Shown one piece after another: positions 46,795-55,835 of a stretch of DNA of 64,000 bases (positions are counted from its first letter, which is position 1; each line of letters starts with the position of its first letter). The notes beneath the pieces are model-generated. The model was not told where the DNA came from. It ran no database searches and saw nothing but the letters and a program-made list of their open reading frames with translations. Source of the stretch: Paenibacillus anaericanus. Lineage in GTDB: Bacteria > Bacillota > Bacilli > Paenibacillales > Paenibacillaceae. The DNA is taken from NCBI RefSeq assembly GCF_003994475.1, contig NZ_RZNY01000007.1:149991-213990 (forward strand). The letters run 5' to 3'. A program made the translations under genes and the position numbers.

Positions 46795-48210
46795 TTAGTT
46801 ATCCCAGCCGGATTGAATTTGTTTCAAAGCGTCATCCAGATTAGCTGTTCCACTTACATAGTCGGTCATACCCTTCCAGAAAGTACCCGCACCTACTTTT
46901 CCAGGCATAAGGTCGGAACCATCAAAGCGAAGTGTGGAAGCCTCTTGAACCAATTTCGCCATGCGGCGGTCGGACTCAGAACTGTACCAGTCAAGTGAAG
47001 CATCATTCATTGGCGCGATGACACCACCGGATTGAACCCAAGTCTTGATCGACTCACCTGTTGTGAAGAATTCCATCACAGCACGAACTTCAGGACGATC
47101 ATTAAACATCGAGTAGATGTCACCCGCTACAAGTACTGGTTTACCGTATTGCGGATCGATTGAAGGTAAGTAGAACCAATCATAATCTGCATCTATTTTG
47201 GCTGTTTCAGGGAAGAAGCTAGTAATAAAGTTAGCTTGACGGTGGAGCCAAGCTTTCGGTGGGTTATCGAACAACGGAAGCGCAGCATCACCAAATGCGG
47301 TTGTAACGATAGATTTAGTGCCGCCATATACATAGTCCTTGTTCATCCAAATATCAGACATAACTTCTACCGCATGTTTTACTTCTGGGGAATTGAATGG
47401 CAGCTCTCCTTTTACCCATTTGTCATAATTCTCTGGAGTGGTAGTACGAAGCATGATATCCTCAACCCAGTCTGTTGCAGGCCAACCAGTTGCCGCGCCA
47501 CTTTCAATGCCGATACTCCATGCGGGGTCACCATCTTTAGCAATTTGCTCAGTCAATTCCATCATTTCATCCCAAGTTTCAGGAATCTTATAGCCAGCTT
47601 CTTCAAATTGTTTCTTCGGATACCACACAAGACTTTTCACATTACTACGATTCCAAACCCCAGTCATAATCTTGCCGTCTTTGCCATCCATGGTAGCCAT
47701 ATCAAGCCAGCTTTGATTATAGTTAGCTTTCAATTTGGCCTGATCCAGAATATTAGTTAAGTCAATTACTTTACCTGTCTTGGCAATAGAAGCTAGCAAT
47801 CCCGGTTGTGGGAAATCAGCGATATCCGGAGCGTTGCCGCCATCAACACGAATGTTGATTGTAGCTTCAAATTCCTTAGAGCCCTCATACTGGATATCAA
47901 TCCCTGTCTTCTCCTCGAATTCTTTGATGCTGTTCTCAAATTTCACTTGATCGGCATCTACGAACGGTCCGAACATGGATACTTTAGTTCCTTTATATTC
48001 ACCCTTCATCGCAAGTTCCAATGGTGATCCAGTTGTCTCAACAGGAGCGACTGTGGTATTGTCCGTCGTTGCTTGGCTATTATTTGTAGCTGGAGTTGGA
48101 GGATCATTCTTAGCAGCGTTATTCCCTCCCCCACATGCACTAAGCAACATGGCAAACGATAGACAAAGCACCAAAGCCAAAGACATTTTCCGTCCTATAG
48201 GACTTTTCAT
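46795..48210 (-). CDS. Alpha-glucoside ABC transporter binding lipoprotein (AglE-like)
   Basis: A 471-residue lipoprotein. The signal peptide ends LLSAC (Cys26), followed by a Thr/Asn-rich linker. The mature domain is a family 1 sugar-binding protein: KVSMFGPFVDADQVKFENSIKEFEEKTGIDIQYEG and the PDIADFPQPGLLASIAKTGKVIDL region resemble AglE-type proteins. ATG 48210 follows AAAGGGGA; the open frame upstream has no support. First gene of the operon, just after a LacI-type operator. Confidence 0.9.
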   Translation of the reverse strand: MKSPIGRKMSLALVLCLSFAMLLSACGGGNNAAKNDPPTPATNNSQATTDNTTVAPVETTGSPLELAMKGEYKGTKVSMFGPFVDADQVKFENSIKEFEEKTGIDIQYEGSKEFEATINIRVDGGNAPDIADFPQPGLLASIAKTGKVIDLTNILDQAKLKANYNQSWLDMATMDGKDGKIMTGVWNRSNVKSLVWYPKKQFEEAGYKIPETWDEMMELTEQIAKDGDPAWSIGIESGAATGWPATDWVEDIMLRTTTPENYDKWVKGELPFNSPEVKHAVEVMSDIWMNKDYVYGGTKSIVTTAFGDAALPLFDNPPKAWLHRQANFITSFFPETAKIDADYDWFYLPSIDPQYGKPVLVAGDIYSMFNDRPEVRAVMEFFTTGESIKTWVQSGGVIAPMNDASLDWYSSESDRRMAKLVQEASTLRFDGSDLMPGKVGAGTFWKGMTDYVSGTANLDDALKQIQSGWDN

Positions 48211-48327
48211 CTCTGCAACATCCCCTTTAATCAAATTTAAAGTAAAACATACTTTACTCATCTGAGGGTCTAGTTGATCGATTTTCATAGACTTTTTTGT
48301 CTGTTGAGCGCGGATCACCTCCTTCTT

Positions 48328-48343
48328 GCAAAGGTTTTCAAAT
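48328..48343. promoter_or_regulatory. LacI-type operator upstream of the binding-protein gene
   Basis: TGCAAAGGTTTTCAAA, matching the sites at 48523 and 49589 (consensus GAAAA-SS-TTTTCAAA). It lies about 120 bases before the binding-protein start. Confidence 0.6.
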
Positions 48344-48522
48344 AGGTCGGCGTTGCACCGGTTGAATGTAATTAAATTACATAACAGCGCTTACATTTGT
48401 ACTTTATCATACTTTTTATGTGTTTCCAATATGATTTATTCATGTTTTTTCTTAAAAATCGTGATATTTTCACTATACGAAGCGATTTCAGTGCTACTTT
48501 CGGGCTTTATACATTATAGTTT

Positions 48523-48539
48523 GTGAAAAGCTTTTCAAA
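48523..48539. promoter_or_regulatory. LacI-type operator (perfect palindrome)
   Basis: TGAAAAGCTTTTCA (48524-48537) is a perfect 14-base palindrome within the region downstream of lacI and upstream of the transport operon. It could also serve CcpA. Confidence 0.65.
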
Positions 48540-48564
48540 CCTTGTTGAAAGAAATGAGCAACTC

Positions 48565-49569
48565 TCATTTTTCCCGAGATGATTCTCTTACAATCAGCTT
48601 ATGCTCCATCTTCTCTCTGCGTAATTCAACAGATCCGGTAGTGATTAATTCATGCAACTTCTCTGCCCCGCGGTACCCGAGTTCATAAATCGGCTGTGCA
48701 ATTGTAGTTAGCTTTGGAATGAACATACTCGCCATGCGAAGGTTATCAAAACCAACCACAGACACCTGACCTGGAACAAGGATATTCCGGTCTTTCAGAT
48801 AAGAAATCGTACCCATAGCAAATTCGTCAGCAACACAGAACACCGCCGTCAAATCTGGAAAATCGGTAAACAGTTCATGGGTAGCTTGATATGCATGTTC
48901 ATAACGATGGTTAGCGTATTTGATCTTCTCGATGTTACGTTCGAGTCCAAACTCCGTTAAGGCTCTTATGAATCCCTCATAACGCGGTGGACCCGCAATT
49001 GAGTTGTCGTGGTTGAAGCCAATCATCCCAATTTCTTTGTGACCCAGCTCGATCAGGAATTTTACCGCATCATAAGCGGCAGCCTCATCATCAATCTCCA
49101 CAGATGGAATATCATATTCATCCGAATGTGAGGACACAAGCACAAATGGAATCCGACAGCCGACCAATTTGTCATAATACTCGGGATAAAGGATATCACT
49201 GGCTAATACGACCCCATCCACCTGTTTCTCATGAAAGGTATCGATGTAAGACAGCAAGCGGTCCTTGTCTCTGTCCGTATTACATATCATCAGACTGTAA
49301 CCAAGCTTGATACACGCATCCTGAACTCCTCTAATTACCCCTGCGTAATATAAGTTCTCGATATCAGGAATGAGCAGGCCCAGAGTAAATGACTTCTTGT
49401 AGATCAGACCACGTGCAAACGCGTTGGGTTGATACTTCAGTTGCTCAACGGCTTCCAACACTCGCTCTCGCTTACTCTCGATCACCGAATTTGGTGAATT
49501 CATTACACGGGATACCGTACTAATGGATACCCCCGCCATCTTGGCAACATCTCGAATCGTTGATTTCAT
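48565..49569 (-). CDS. LacI-family repressor of the alpha-glucoside operon
   Basis: A 334-residue regulator. The N-terminal helix-turn-helix TIRDVAKMAGVSISTVSRVMN and hinge helix (LKYQPNAFARGL) are followed by a sugar-binding-protein-like effector domain (LGLLIPDIENLYYAGVIRGVQDA; VVGFDNLRMASMFIPKLTTI near the end). It should repress the operon until its sugar binds. An operator copy upstream of its own start suggests autoregulation. Confidence 0.92.
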   Translation of the reverse strand: MKSTIRDVAKMAGVSISTVSRVMNSPNSVIESKRERVLEAVEQLKYQPNAFARGLIYKKSFTLGLLIPDIENLYYAGVIRGVQDACIKLGYSLMICNTDRDKDRLLSYIDTFHEKQVDGVVLASDILYPEYYDKLVGCRIPFVLVSSHSDEYDIPSVEIDDEAAAYDAVKFLIELGHKEIGMIGFNHDNSIAGPPRYEGFIRALTEFGLERNIEKIKYANHRYEHAYQATHELFTDFPDLTAVFCVADEFAMGTISYLKDRNILVPGQVSVVGFDNLRMASMFIPKLTTIAQPIYELGYRGAEKLHELITTGSVELRREKMEHKLIVRESSREK

Positions 49570-49588
49570 CGCATGACTTCCTTTTTTT

Positions 49589-49605
49589 AGAAAACCTTTT
49601 CAAAG
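49589..49605. promoter_or_regulatory. LacI-type operator in front of lacI
   Basis: AGAAAACCTTTTCAAAG, 20 bases before the lacI ATG. Same consensus as the two sites upstream of the transport operon. Confidence 0.65.
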
Positions 49606-49661
49606 CGATTATATCAAGGGTTTTACGAATTGACAATCATGTTTTTGAGGGGCTTGTATAG

Positions 49662-49682
49662 GGGGCTAGTAGCACTAGCCCC
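49662..49682 (-). terminator. Hairpin after the Nudix gene
   Basis: GGGGCTAGT-AGC-ACTAGCCCC, perfect 9-bp stem with triloop, a few bases after the Nudix stop codon. No strong T-run follows. Confidence 0.5.
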
Positions 49683-49688
49683 TTATCA

Positions 49689-50198
49689 TTAGCCGACCGA
49701 ATTATTCGCTTCCGTTTGCTCAAGAATCGTCAGTAAGAAGGACTCTGCCAAACTTTGTTTCTTAATAACCTTTCTAGCCTCATCAAAAGTAAACCACTCC
49801 GCCTGCTCAACTTCTTGATTAATTTGCAAGAGTGATTCATCACGTGTAACAGAAACAAAGTTCAGCATCAGCGTATTGGAACGTTCAAAATACATACTTC
49901 TCATATACTTGTATTCATCGACCTCTAGTCCTACTTCTTCCTTTACTTCGCGAATAAGCGTCTCTTCTGCTGTTTCCCCACGATTGATATATCCTGCCAG
50001 CAAGATGTAATCTTCCATATTATATTGACGGATCAGTAATACCTTATTCCGTTCTTTGTTTAACACTGCTGTGCTAATTGCCGTACTAAAGATGGGAAAA
50101 CGAAATACCTGACATGTATCACAATAAGGGATCAGTCCCTCTCCGTCACATTCCTTGGCGTGCAATTCCGTTCCACAAGCATAACAAAACTTCATCAT
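49689..50198 (-). CDS. Nudix hydrolase with zinc ribbon (NADH pyrophosphatase-like)
   Basis: A 169-residue enzyme. An N-terminal zinc ribbon has Cys pairs CYAC and CDTC. The Nudix box is complete: G(x5)E(x7)REVKEEVGL within AGYINRGETAEETLIREV. The zinc ribbon plus Nudix order recalls NudC-type NAD(H)/capping hydrolases, but the protein is shorter and lacks the SQPWPFPxS motif (it has FRFPIF), so substrate is open. ATG 50198 is 7 bases after AGGAGG. Confidence 0.85.
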   Translation of the reverse strand: MMKFCYACGTELHAKECDGEGLIPYCDTCQVFRFPIFSTAISTAVLNKERNKVLLIRQYNMEDYILLAGYINRGETAEETLIREVKEEVGLEVDEYKYMRSMYFERSNTLMLNFVSVTRDESLLQINQEVEQAEWFTFDEARKVIKKQSLAESFLLTILEQTEANNSVG

Positions 50199-50258
50199 CA
50201 CAAATCCTCCTACAACCTCTGAAATGAATTATTTATTTTTTATTATCCTACCATTGCT

Positions 50259-51173
50259 TCACAAGCTTTCGGCTACCGTATCCAAATGCTTGAAGACTAA
50301 AGAGATGAATTCATTAACAAATTCCTCTTGATGCTCCCTTTTCCTTGATCCTAGTAAAATAGAGTTCGCTGAAGAAATCCCCGGCACATCTACTCTAGCA
50401 AGTACACCCCGTTTGAATAAAGGTTTCGCTATTAGAGAGGATACAAAGCTTACGCCATAACCTGCCATTACAGCTTGAATCGTCTCATTAAGTCCATTAA
50501 ATTGCAATTCAATTTTAGGAGGATTGATCTCTAGCTCCCGACATTGTTGAAATAACCTCTCTCTCGCCGCGCTCCCTTCTTCTCTCATAATAAACGGCTC
50601 AGATGCAATTTCTTCAAGTGTCACCTCTTGTGACGAATACTTATGCCCGGGGGCTACTACGAACAAATACTCATCTCTATACAACTCTCGACTTTCAAAT
50701 AAATCCGCATCAATGAAAGGCACTCCAATATCGCTATAGATCGCTACATCCGCCTCAAAATTAATTAATTTTTCAATAGCATTGTGAGAGTTAACAGTTG
50801 AAATATGTACTTCAACTCCACTAAATTGTTGCTTAAATAAAGAGGCCCACTTAGGAATCAGTACACTCGTTGCAAGATAATTTCCCGCAATCCGTAATTT
50901 CCCTTCAGGATAGTTATGATAGTCTTCGATTAGATACCGGACCTGCTCCTCGATTGCAAATAACTTCTCCAGCGGCTTAATCAACTTGTTCCCGAGAGGA
51001 GTTAGAACCAGACCTCTACCCTGGATTTGCAATAATTTAATGTCGTTGTCTTTTTCAAACTTGCGAATTTGTGCCGATATGGCTGGCTGGCTAATATGCA
51101 GCTTCTCTGAAGCTTTCGTTACACTGCCAGTTAACGCAACATAATAAAATAATCTCAGCACATGAAGGTTCAA
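50259..51173 (-). CDS. LysR-family transcriptional regulator
   Basis: A 304-residue regulator with an N-terminal HTH (TGSVTKASEKLHISQPAISAQIRKFE) and a LysR substrate domain (FSGVEVHISTVNSHNAIEKL; EPFIMREEGSAARERLFQ). It is divergent from the histidine phosphatase gene with 110 bases between, a typical LysR arrangement, so that gene is a possible target. Closest recognisable style is CysL/CbbR, but the target is not clear. Confidence 0.9.
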   Translation of the reverse strand: MNLHVLRLFYYVALTGSVTKASEKLHISQPAISAQIRKFEKDNDIKLLQIQGRGLVLTPLGNKLIKPLEKLFAIEEQVRYLIEDYHNYPEGKLRIAGNYLATSVLIPKWASLFKQQFSGVEVHISTVNSHNAIEKLINFEADVAIYSDIGVPFIDADLFESRELYRDEYLFVVAPGHKYSSQEVTLEEIASEPFIMREEGSAARERLFQQCRELEINPPKIELQFNGLNETIQAVMAGYGVSFVSSLIAKPLFKRGVLARVDVPGISSANSILLGSRKREHQEEFVNEFISLVFKHLDTVAESL

Positions 51174-51283
51174 ACTGCATCTCCACCTATAAATTTAGTT
51201 TATGTATATTAGATATTATATATTATTAGTTTATATATCTACACATTATACTAGTCTTACATTACGACTAGGAGGAATACAGA

Positions 51284-51901
51284 ATGGAAACTACTTTATA
51301 TTTGACTCGTCACGGACAAACCGAATGGAACCTATTGAAGAAAATGCAAGGTCATAAGGACTCTCCTCTCACCCCATCCGGTGTTCAGCAAGCCGAGTGG
51401 TTAGGAGAACGCTTATCCACCATTCCATTTGATGCTATATATTGCAGTTCCAGTCCCCGAGCGATCACTACTGCAGGTATTATTTCAGGTCATCGAACAA
51501 CTGAGATCGTAAAATTGGATTCACTACGAGAAATAAACATGGGGCTATGGGAAGGCCAGCACATAGAACAAATCACACAAGATTTTCCTACTCAATTCAG
51601 TCAATTTTTCAATGAACCTCATCTATACCAACCAACGGGTCAAGGGGAGAGCTATAGTCAATTGCTAGAGAGAACCCTTCCTTCGATTCAAGATATCTTG
51701 ATGAAACACAGGGGCCAACAGGTACTTATTGTTACTCACAGGATCACATTAAAAGCAGTTATGAGCTATTTCATGAAAAAACAGCTGAATGAAATCGGAA
51801 CGATGCCCGACCTTCACCCAACTGCTCTGTGTAAAGTTACTATGAATCATGACGTCCTAAATGTTGATTTATATGGTGACACCAGTCATTACCGGGATTA
51901 A
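51284..51901 (+). CDS. Histidine phosphatase family protein (PGM-like)
   Basis: A 205-residue branch-1 histidine phosphatase. RHGQTEWN supplies the phospho-accepting His; the second Arg is in SSSPRAITTA, the Glu in LREINMGLWEG, and the second His in VTHRITLKAV. These fit YhfR/PhoE or CobC-like phosphatases; no cofactor needed. A strong AGGAGG site precedes ATG. Transcribed away from the LysR gene. Confidence 0.9.
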   Translation: METTLYLTRHGQTEWNLLKKMQGHKDSPLTPSGVQQAEWLGERLSTIPFDAIYCSSSPRAITTAGIISGHRTTEIVKLDSLREINMGLWEGQHIEQITQDFPTQFSQFFNEPHLYQPTGQGESYSQLLERTLPSIQDILMKHRGQQVLIVTHRITLKAVMSYFMKKQLNEIGTMPDLHPTALCKVTMNHDVLNVDLYGDTSHYRD

Positions 51902-52054
51902 GCGCGCCTCACTTCGGGAATTGTTCTAACGGATGAATGAAAAAGTCTTGATGTAAATAAACGTAAAATCAAAATTATTGAACATATACTGGTTGATTCC
52001 GATTTTATGAAACAAGTTCTTCGAAATACTAGATCCCTATTGGCATAGAAATTC

Positions 52055-52088
52055 AAACCCACCATCTCGTTGACAAGATGGTGGGTTT
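52055..52088. terminator. Bidirectional terminator
   Basis: Perfect 13-bp stem AAACCCACCATCT/AGATGGTGGGTTT with an 8-base loop, between the convergent phosphatase and GH9 genes. T-runs are weak on both sides. Confidence 0.8.
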
Positions 52089-52115
52089 GGAGTGCTTACA
52101 ACTTATCATTCCCTA

Positions 52116-53879
52116 CTAATTTAAATCTCCGAGTGCAACAGCATACATATACCATGATGCATGTGGTAGCCATTGTTCACCCCAGCGCCAGTTGTCATCG
52201 ATCACACCAGGGATGGATTTAGTGAAAAATTCAATTCCCTCTTCGTTCGAAGGATCTCCAGTAATCCCGTTACAAATCCCGCCCGGGCAATTCATGTAAT
52301 CGAAGCCATATACAAAATGGTACTCCGGATTATTCCGGCCTGATCCTTGGAGCATACAGCTGTCATAAGGATTGAGCCCCAGAATCCAATTGAGTTGATG
52401 ATCTGCATAAACTTGCAGCTCCGCCTTTAAGTTGTCTTGTTCGTCGAGGTGTTTACTTAAAAGCCTCGCAGCAGCGGCAAGAGATGCCAATCTTGCATTT
52501 TCACCTTGCCACCATGGGGAAGCCTCCGTTTGATGAGGTAGGAAAAAAGCCGTATATCTACTTCCTTCACTACTTTGGACCAATTGACGTGCAAGACCAA
52601 AAGGATTGCTTACTTCTTTGGTAATGCCTAATTCAAACTGCATCGCTTTTTTTACCGTTTCTAGTACTTTAGCTCGCATATCCTTGTTCTTCTCAATCTC
52701 TAAATAGTTCAGCAGTGCGATCGCTGGCAGTCCTGCATCTGAAGGATGAAAGAACGGACGCCCTTCGTCATTGGCACTCCAATAGTCCTTCCAATCTCCA
52801 CTGGAATGTAAATATTCGAGCAATCGATCCGCGCTTTCGCCAGCTTTTTTGAGATAATCTGGTTCCAGAGAAGCTTTATATAATTCAGTAAGTGCTGTCA
52901 ACGTACAGTATTCATCAAGAATATTGGATCTTCCATCATTCAGATACCGATGATTGTTCTCCTCTAGATAAGAGTAAGCTTCCTTCGCCGCTTCTAGATA
53001 TTGTTCGCGTGTATAGTCTCCTGGATAAGAATACCTACTCGCCGCCGCCAAGGCAGCAATGGCAAAACCCGCTCCCTGACGAAATCCAGTCTCATAGGAT
53101 TCATCAGTAATGACCTCTTCACCCGCTGTTGCTGCATCTCCGAACTGTGTGGATGAACCTTTATATTGGAAGGAGATCACCCGATCCTCCGCTTTCATAA
53201 ACTCACCTACCCGCTTTACCGAGCGAAAAAAGGTCCCTGAAGGCGCCATCATCCTATACATATAGTCCGCACCGTACATGGCTTCGTCCATGATTCTGCG
53301 CTTGAATTGGAAATAACGGGGATTCCCTGAATCCTCAAGTAGTTCATGCGCTTTAAACAACACCCAAGCTGTAAATGATCCTTGCTGCGGATTGAAGTAG
53401 GTTGTATGCGACTGATGAGATAAGTGTTTACCATAATCTCCAGTAGCATCATACCATCCTCCGTGCAAGTCGTGACGACCTTTTCTATCTCCGGCAAAAG
53501 GGATGTGATGATCTGCCCTGTCGAAATCACCGGTACAGCGCTGTGCTTTGAAATAAAATATAACATCTGAAAGACTTTGTATTCCCAGTAGATTATCCTT
53601 AATTAAAAACTCATAGGAACGAAGGTTTCCTGCCGAGGTGTCACATTCAATATAATAACTTCCTTCTTCTTGCACGCTATCAAAATCTAAAGTCCAGAAG
53701 TACCAGTCCTTCCAGCGGTTCACTGGACCACTGTTCACAGCTGTCCCGCTGTATACTACGGATCCTGTTGCTCCCTCAACAATTCGAAACTTGCCGGCCT
53801 CGTCGCCGTCTTGTCCAATGATAACTGCGTGTTTTGAAGCACAGCGGGCATAGCCTATATGATTCATCAGTATTTTCAT
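52116..53879 (-). CDS. Intracellular GH9 glycosidase (probable exo-glucosaminidase or cellodextrinase)
   Basis: A 587-residue glycosidase without a signal peptide. An N-terminal Ig-like domain (about 1-95, MNHIGYARCASKHAVI) is followed by the GH9 (alpha/alpha)6 barrel, with GGWYDATGDYGKH holding the catalytic-base Asp pair and NEEGIEFFTKSIPGVIDDN with the likely acid Glu. GH9 without secretion fits an enzyme acting on imported oligosaccharides. The downstream ROK kinase and NagB favour glucosamine release, as described for GH9 glucosaminidases in marine bacteria. ATG 53879 has GGAAGGGG upstream. Confidence 0.82.
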   Translation of the reverse strand: MKILMNHIGYARCASKHAVIIGQDGDEAGKFRIVEGATGSVVYSGTAVNSGPVNRWKDWYFWTLDFDSVQEEGSYYIECDTSAGNLRSYEFLIKDNLLGIQSLSDVIFYFKAQRCTGDFDRADHHIPFAGDRKGRHDLHGGWYDATGDYGKHLSHQSHTTYFNPQQGSFTAWVLFKAHELLEDSGNPRYFQFKRRIMDEAMYGADYMYRMMAPSGTFFRSVKRVGEFMKAEDRVISFQYKGSSTQFGDAATAGEEVITDESYETGFRQGAGFAIAALAAASRYSYPGDYTREQYLEAAKEAYSYLEENNHRYLNDGRSNILDEYCTLTALTELYKASLEPDYLKKAGESADRLLEYLHSSGDWKDYWSANDEGRPFFHPSDAGLPAIALLNYLEIEKNKDMRAKVLETVKKAMQFELGITKEVSNPFGLARQLVQSSEGSRYTAFFLPHQTEASPWWQGENARLASLAAAARLLSKHLDEQDNLKAELQVYADHQLNWILGLNPYDSCMLQGSGRNNPEYHFVYGFDYMNCPGGICNGITGDPSNEEGIEFFTKSIPGVIDDNWRWGEQWLPHASWYMYAVALGDLN

Positions 53880-53933
53880 TGTTACTTCATTCCCCTTCCG
53901 ATGCATTATGTGTATGGATGAACTTAAATAACT

Positions 53934-54905
53934 TCAATTCATTGCTTCGTAATTCCACGCTAGACACGACGCTCCGAGCAATCCAACGACTTGTGGGCCA
54001 AGCTCGGTGAGCGTGATTTCTTTCAGTGCGTTACTGGGAACTTTCGCCGCGTGCTCAAACACAAAAGTACTCAATTCCTTCATTAACCACTCGTCTTGTA
54101 GGACTCCGCCCCCCATAATGATGGCTTCCGGGTTCAGTATATTCACTAGATTAACTAGAACGATGCCCATGGACCAGATGAATTCCTGGTGGATTTTGCC
54201 CGCTAATGGATCTCCAAGCAGCGCCGCACGAAAAATATCCACCGAGACGACAGTACCGGATTGTATCTTGGAGGCCAGTATAGAGTCAGGATAATCCATT
54301 AGCCAACGATTAGCCCGGTGGATCATTCCTCCTCCAGAGGCGGCTGTCTCCAAACACCAATTGCTCCCGCACATACAAGGTTCCATGTCTTTTCCGACAA
54401 AAATATGACCGATCTCCCCAGCATAGTTAGCTGCCCCACGCACCAATCTACCATCACTTACAATACCGGCTGCAATCCCCGTCCCGACATTTACATATAA
54501 GAAATTTCTGTATTGACGTCCCTTACCCAGATACATTTCAGCGAGGGTTGCCGCATGAACATCGTTGTCTACTGCAATATCAAAACCATATTTCGCTTGT
54601 AAGTCTTCTCTGAAACGGACTTTATCCATCCCAGGCAATCTCATGCTTCCCATCCATTCCCCGTGTTCAAAATCGACATGCCCGAAGACCCCAATGCCGA
54701 TGGTCTTGGATACATTTCTTACTTGTTGCAAATCGATATAATTTGCAATCGAATCGTATATACTGCTTCTCAGTAACTGTTCTGATGAAAGATCGATGTC
54801 ATACCGTTGTTGGTGGACAACCTTCCCTTCCTGTGTCACAGAACCGATAAGTACTTTTGTCGCACCAATGTCAATGCCTATGGTAAACGGTTCATCTGGA
54901 TACAC
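53934..54905 (-). CDS. ROK-family sugar kinase
   Basis: A 323-residue kinase of the ROK type. IGIDIGATKVLIGSV binds ATP phosphates, GIGVFGHVDFEHGEWMG and ANYAGEIGHIFVG hold the catalytic and sugar-binding residues, and CMCGSNWCLET is the ROK zinc motif. No HTH is present, so it is a kinase, not a repressor. Between GH9 and nagB it may phosphorylate glucosamine or GlcNAc to the 6-phosphate. Confidence 0.9.
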   Translation of the reverse strand: MYPDEPFTIGIDIGATKVLIGSVTQEGKVVHQQRYDIDLSSEQLLRSSIYDSIANYIDLQQVRNVSKTIGIGVFGHVDFEHGEWMGSMRLPGMDKVRFREDLQAKYGFDIAVDNDVHAATLAEMYLGKGRQYRNFLYVNVGTGIAAGIVSDGRLVRGAANYAGEIGHIFVGKDMEPCMCGSNWCLETAASGGGMIHRANRWLMDYPDSILASKIQSGTVVSVDIFRAALLGDPLAGKIHQEFIWSMGIVLVNLVNILNPEAIIMGGGVLQDEWLMKELSTFVFEHAAKVPSNALKEITLTELGPQVVGLLGASCLAWNYEAMN

Positions 54906-54957
54906 TCTGCATCTCTCCTACAAGTGAAGTTATTTAGTTCATATGACTTACTTACTT

Positions 54958-55680
54958 CTAGAGCATCTCGGCAGCTTCCTTATCTAGCATTACCGTTAGA
55001 AAAGGGTGTAATTGTAGAACAGATGCAGGGATCTCCGGTGTAATCTGACCATATATTGCCTTCTTAATGATCTCCGCCTTGCTTTTCCCTTTGGCCAGCA
55101 GCAGGATTTGTTTCGACATCATGATCCGCTTGATTCCCACGGTAAGCCCCTGCTTCGGAACCCTATCCGCAGACCCAAAAAATCCAGCCTTCATCTCGGC
55201 AGTCCTGCTCGCCAAATCTTTTACATGTGTATCTAAATGGAATTCAGTCCCCGGCTCATTAAATCCAATATGACCGTTGGTTCCTATACCCAGTATTTCA
55301 AGATCTACAGCATGCCTGTCCAGAAGAGCATTGTACTCACGGCAAGCTTTGTCCAGATCCTCCGCCATGCCATCAGGCATATGAATATTTCCACTTTTTA
55401 TATTGAGATGATTCAATACCTGATTACGAATTCTGAAGCTAACGCTTTTGTGATCTTCCGGTGACAGTCCTACATATTCGTCTAGTGTAAACGCCTTCAA
55501 TTCTGAGTAATCCACATTCCATTGTTTATACAAATTCACAATTTCCTGATGAAGCCCTATGGTGGTCTGCCCTCCAGCAAAAGTTAGAACGCTATCCGGT
55601 TTCACGATCACTTGCTTTGTTACTTCAAGCGCCGCTGCAATATCTAACTCTTGTTCCGTATCTTTTACTATAATCCGCAT
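54958..55680 (-). CDS. nagB: Glucosamine-6-phosphate deaminase
   Basis: A 240-residue NagB-type isomerase/deaminase that converts glucosamine 6-phosphate to fructose 6-phosphate and ammonia. The lysine-rich start (MRIIVKDTEQEL), FTLDEYVGLSPEDHKSVSF with the catalytic-base Asp, and LGIGTNGHIGFNEPG identify it. ATG 55680 is chosen because GGAGGTG precedes it. First gene of nagB-ROK-GH9 on the minus strand. No nagA deacetylase is in the cluster, favouring glucosamine over GlcNAc. Confidence 0.93.
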   Translation of the reverse strand: MRIIVKDTEQELDIAAALEVTKQVIVKPDSVLTFAGGQTTIGLHQEIVNLYKQWNVDYSELKAFTLDEYVGLSPEDHKSVSFRIRNQVLNHLNIKSGNIHMPDGMAEDLDKACREYNALLDRHAVDLEILGIGTNGHIGFNEPGTEFHLDTHVKDLASRTAEMKAGFFGSADRVPKQGLTVGIKRIMMSKQILLLAKGKSKAEIIKKAIYGQITPEIPASVLQLHPFLTVMLDKEAAEML

Positions 55681-55794
55681 GAAAGCACCTCCGTGATAGT
55701 AAGGATACACTCTTTAATAGTAACTCTCCCCCGTACGTCACAGTGGTCCAAAATCCTCTAATCTAGGGGTAATATTCTATAGTGTGTAGATAAA

Positions 55795-55832
55795 AAAAGA
55801 GGGTAACCAGTTTTATCTGATTAACCTCTTTT
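55795..55832 (-). terminator. Terminator of the TNT toxin operon
   Basis: AAGAGG-TAA-CAG stem with two mismatches around an ATAAAA loop, followed on the minus strand by TTTTTTTAT, just after the immunity-gene stop. Confidence 0.8.
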
Positions 55833-55835
55833 ACC

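Larger units (their letters stand above)
48211..48564. other. Regulatory intergenic region between binding-protein and lacI genes
   Basis: About 350 bases holding the operon promoter and two operator-like palindromes listed separately. No other gene is visible. Confidence 0.6.

Noticed and set aside
51940..52048. Short open frame (NKRKIKIIEHILVDSDFMKQ) after the histidine phosphatase
   Set aside because: No start codon or ribosome site, and a stop just upstream. It may be a fragment but cannot be assigned.
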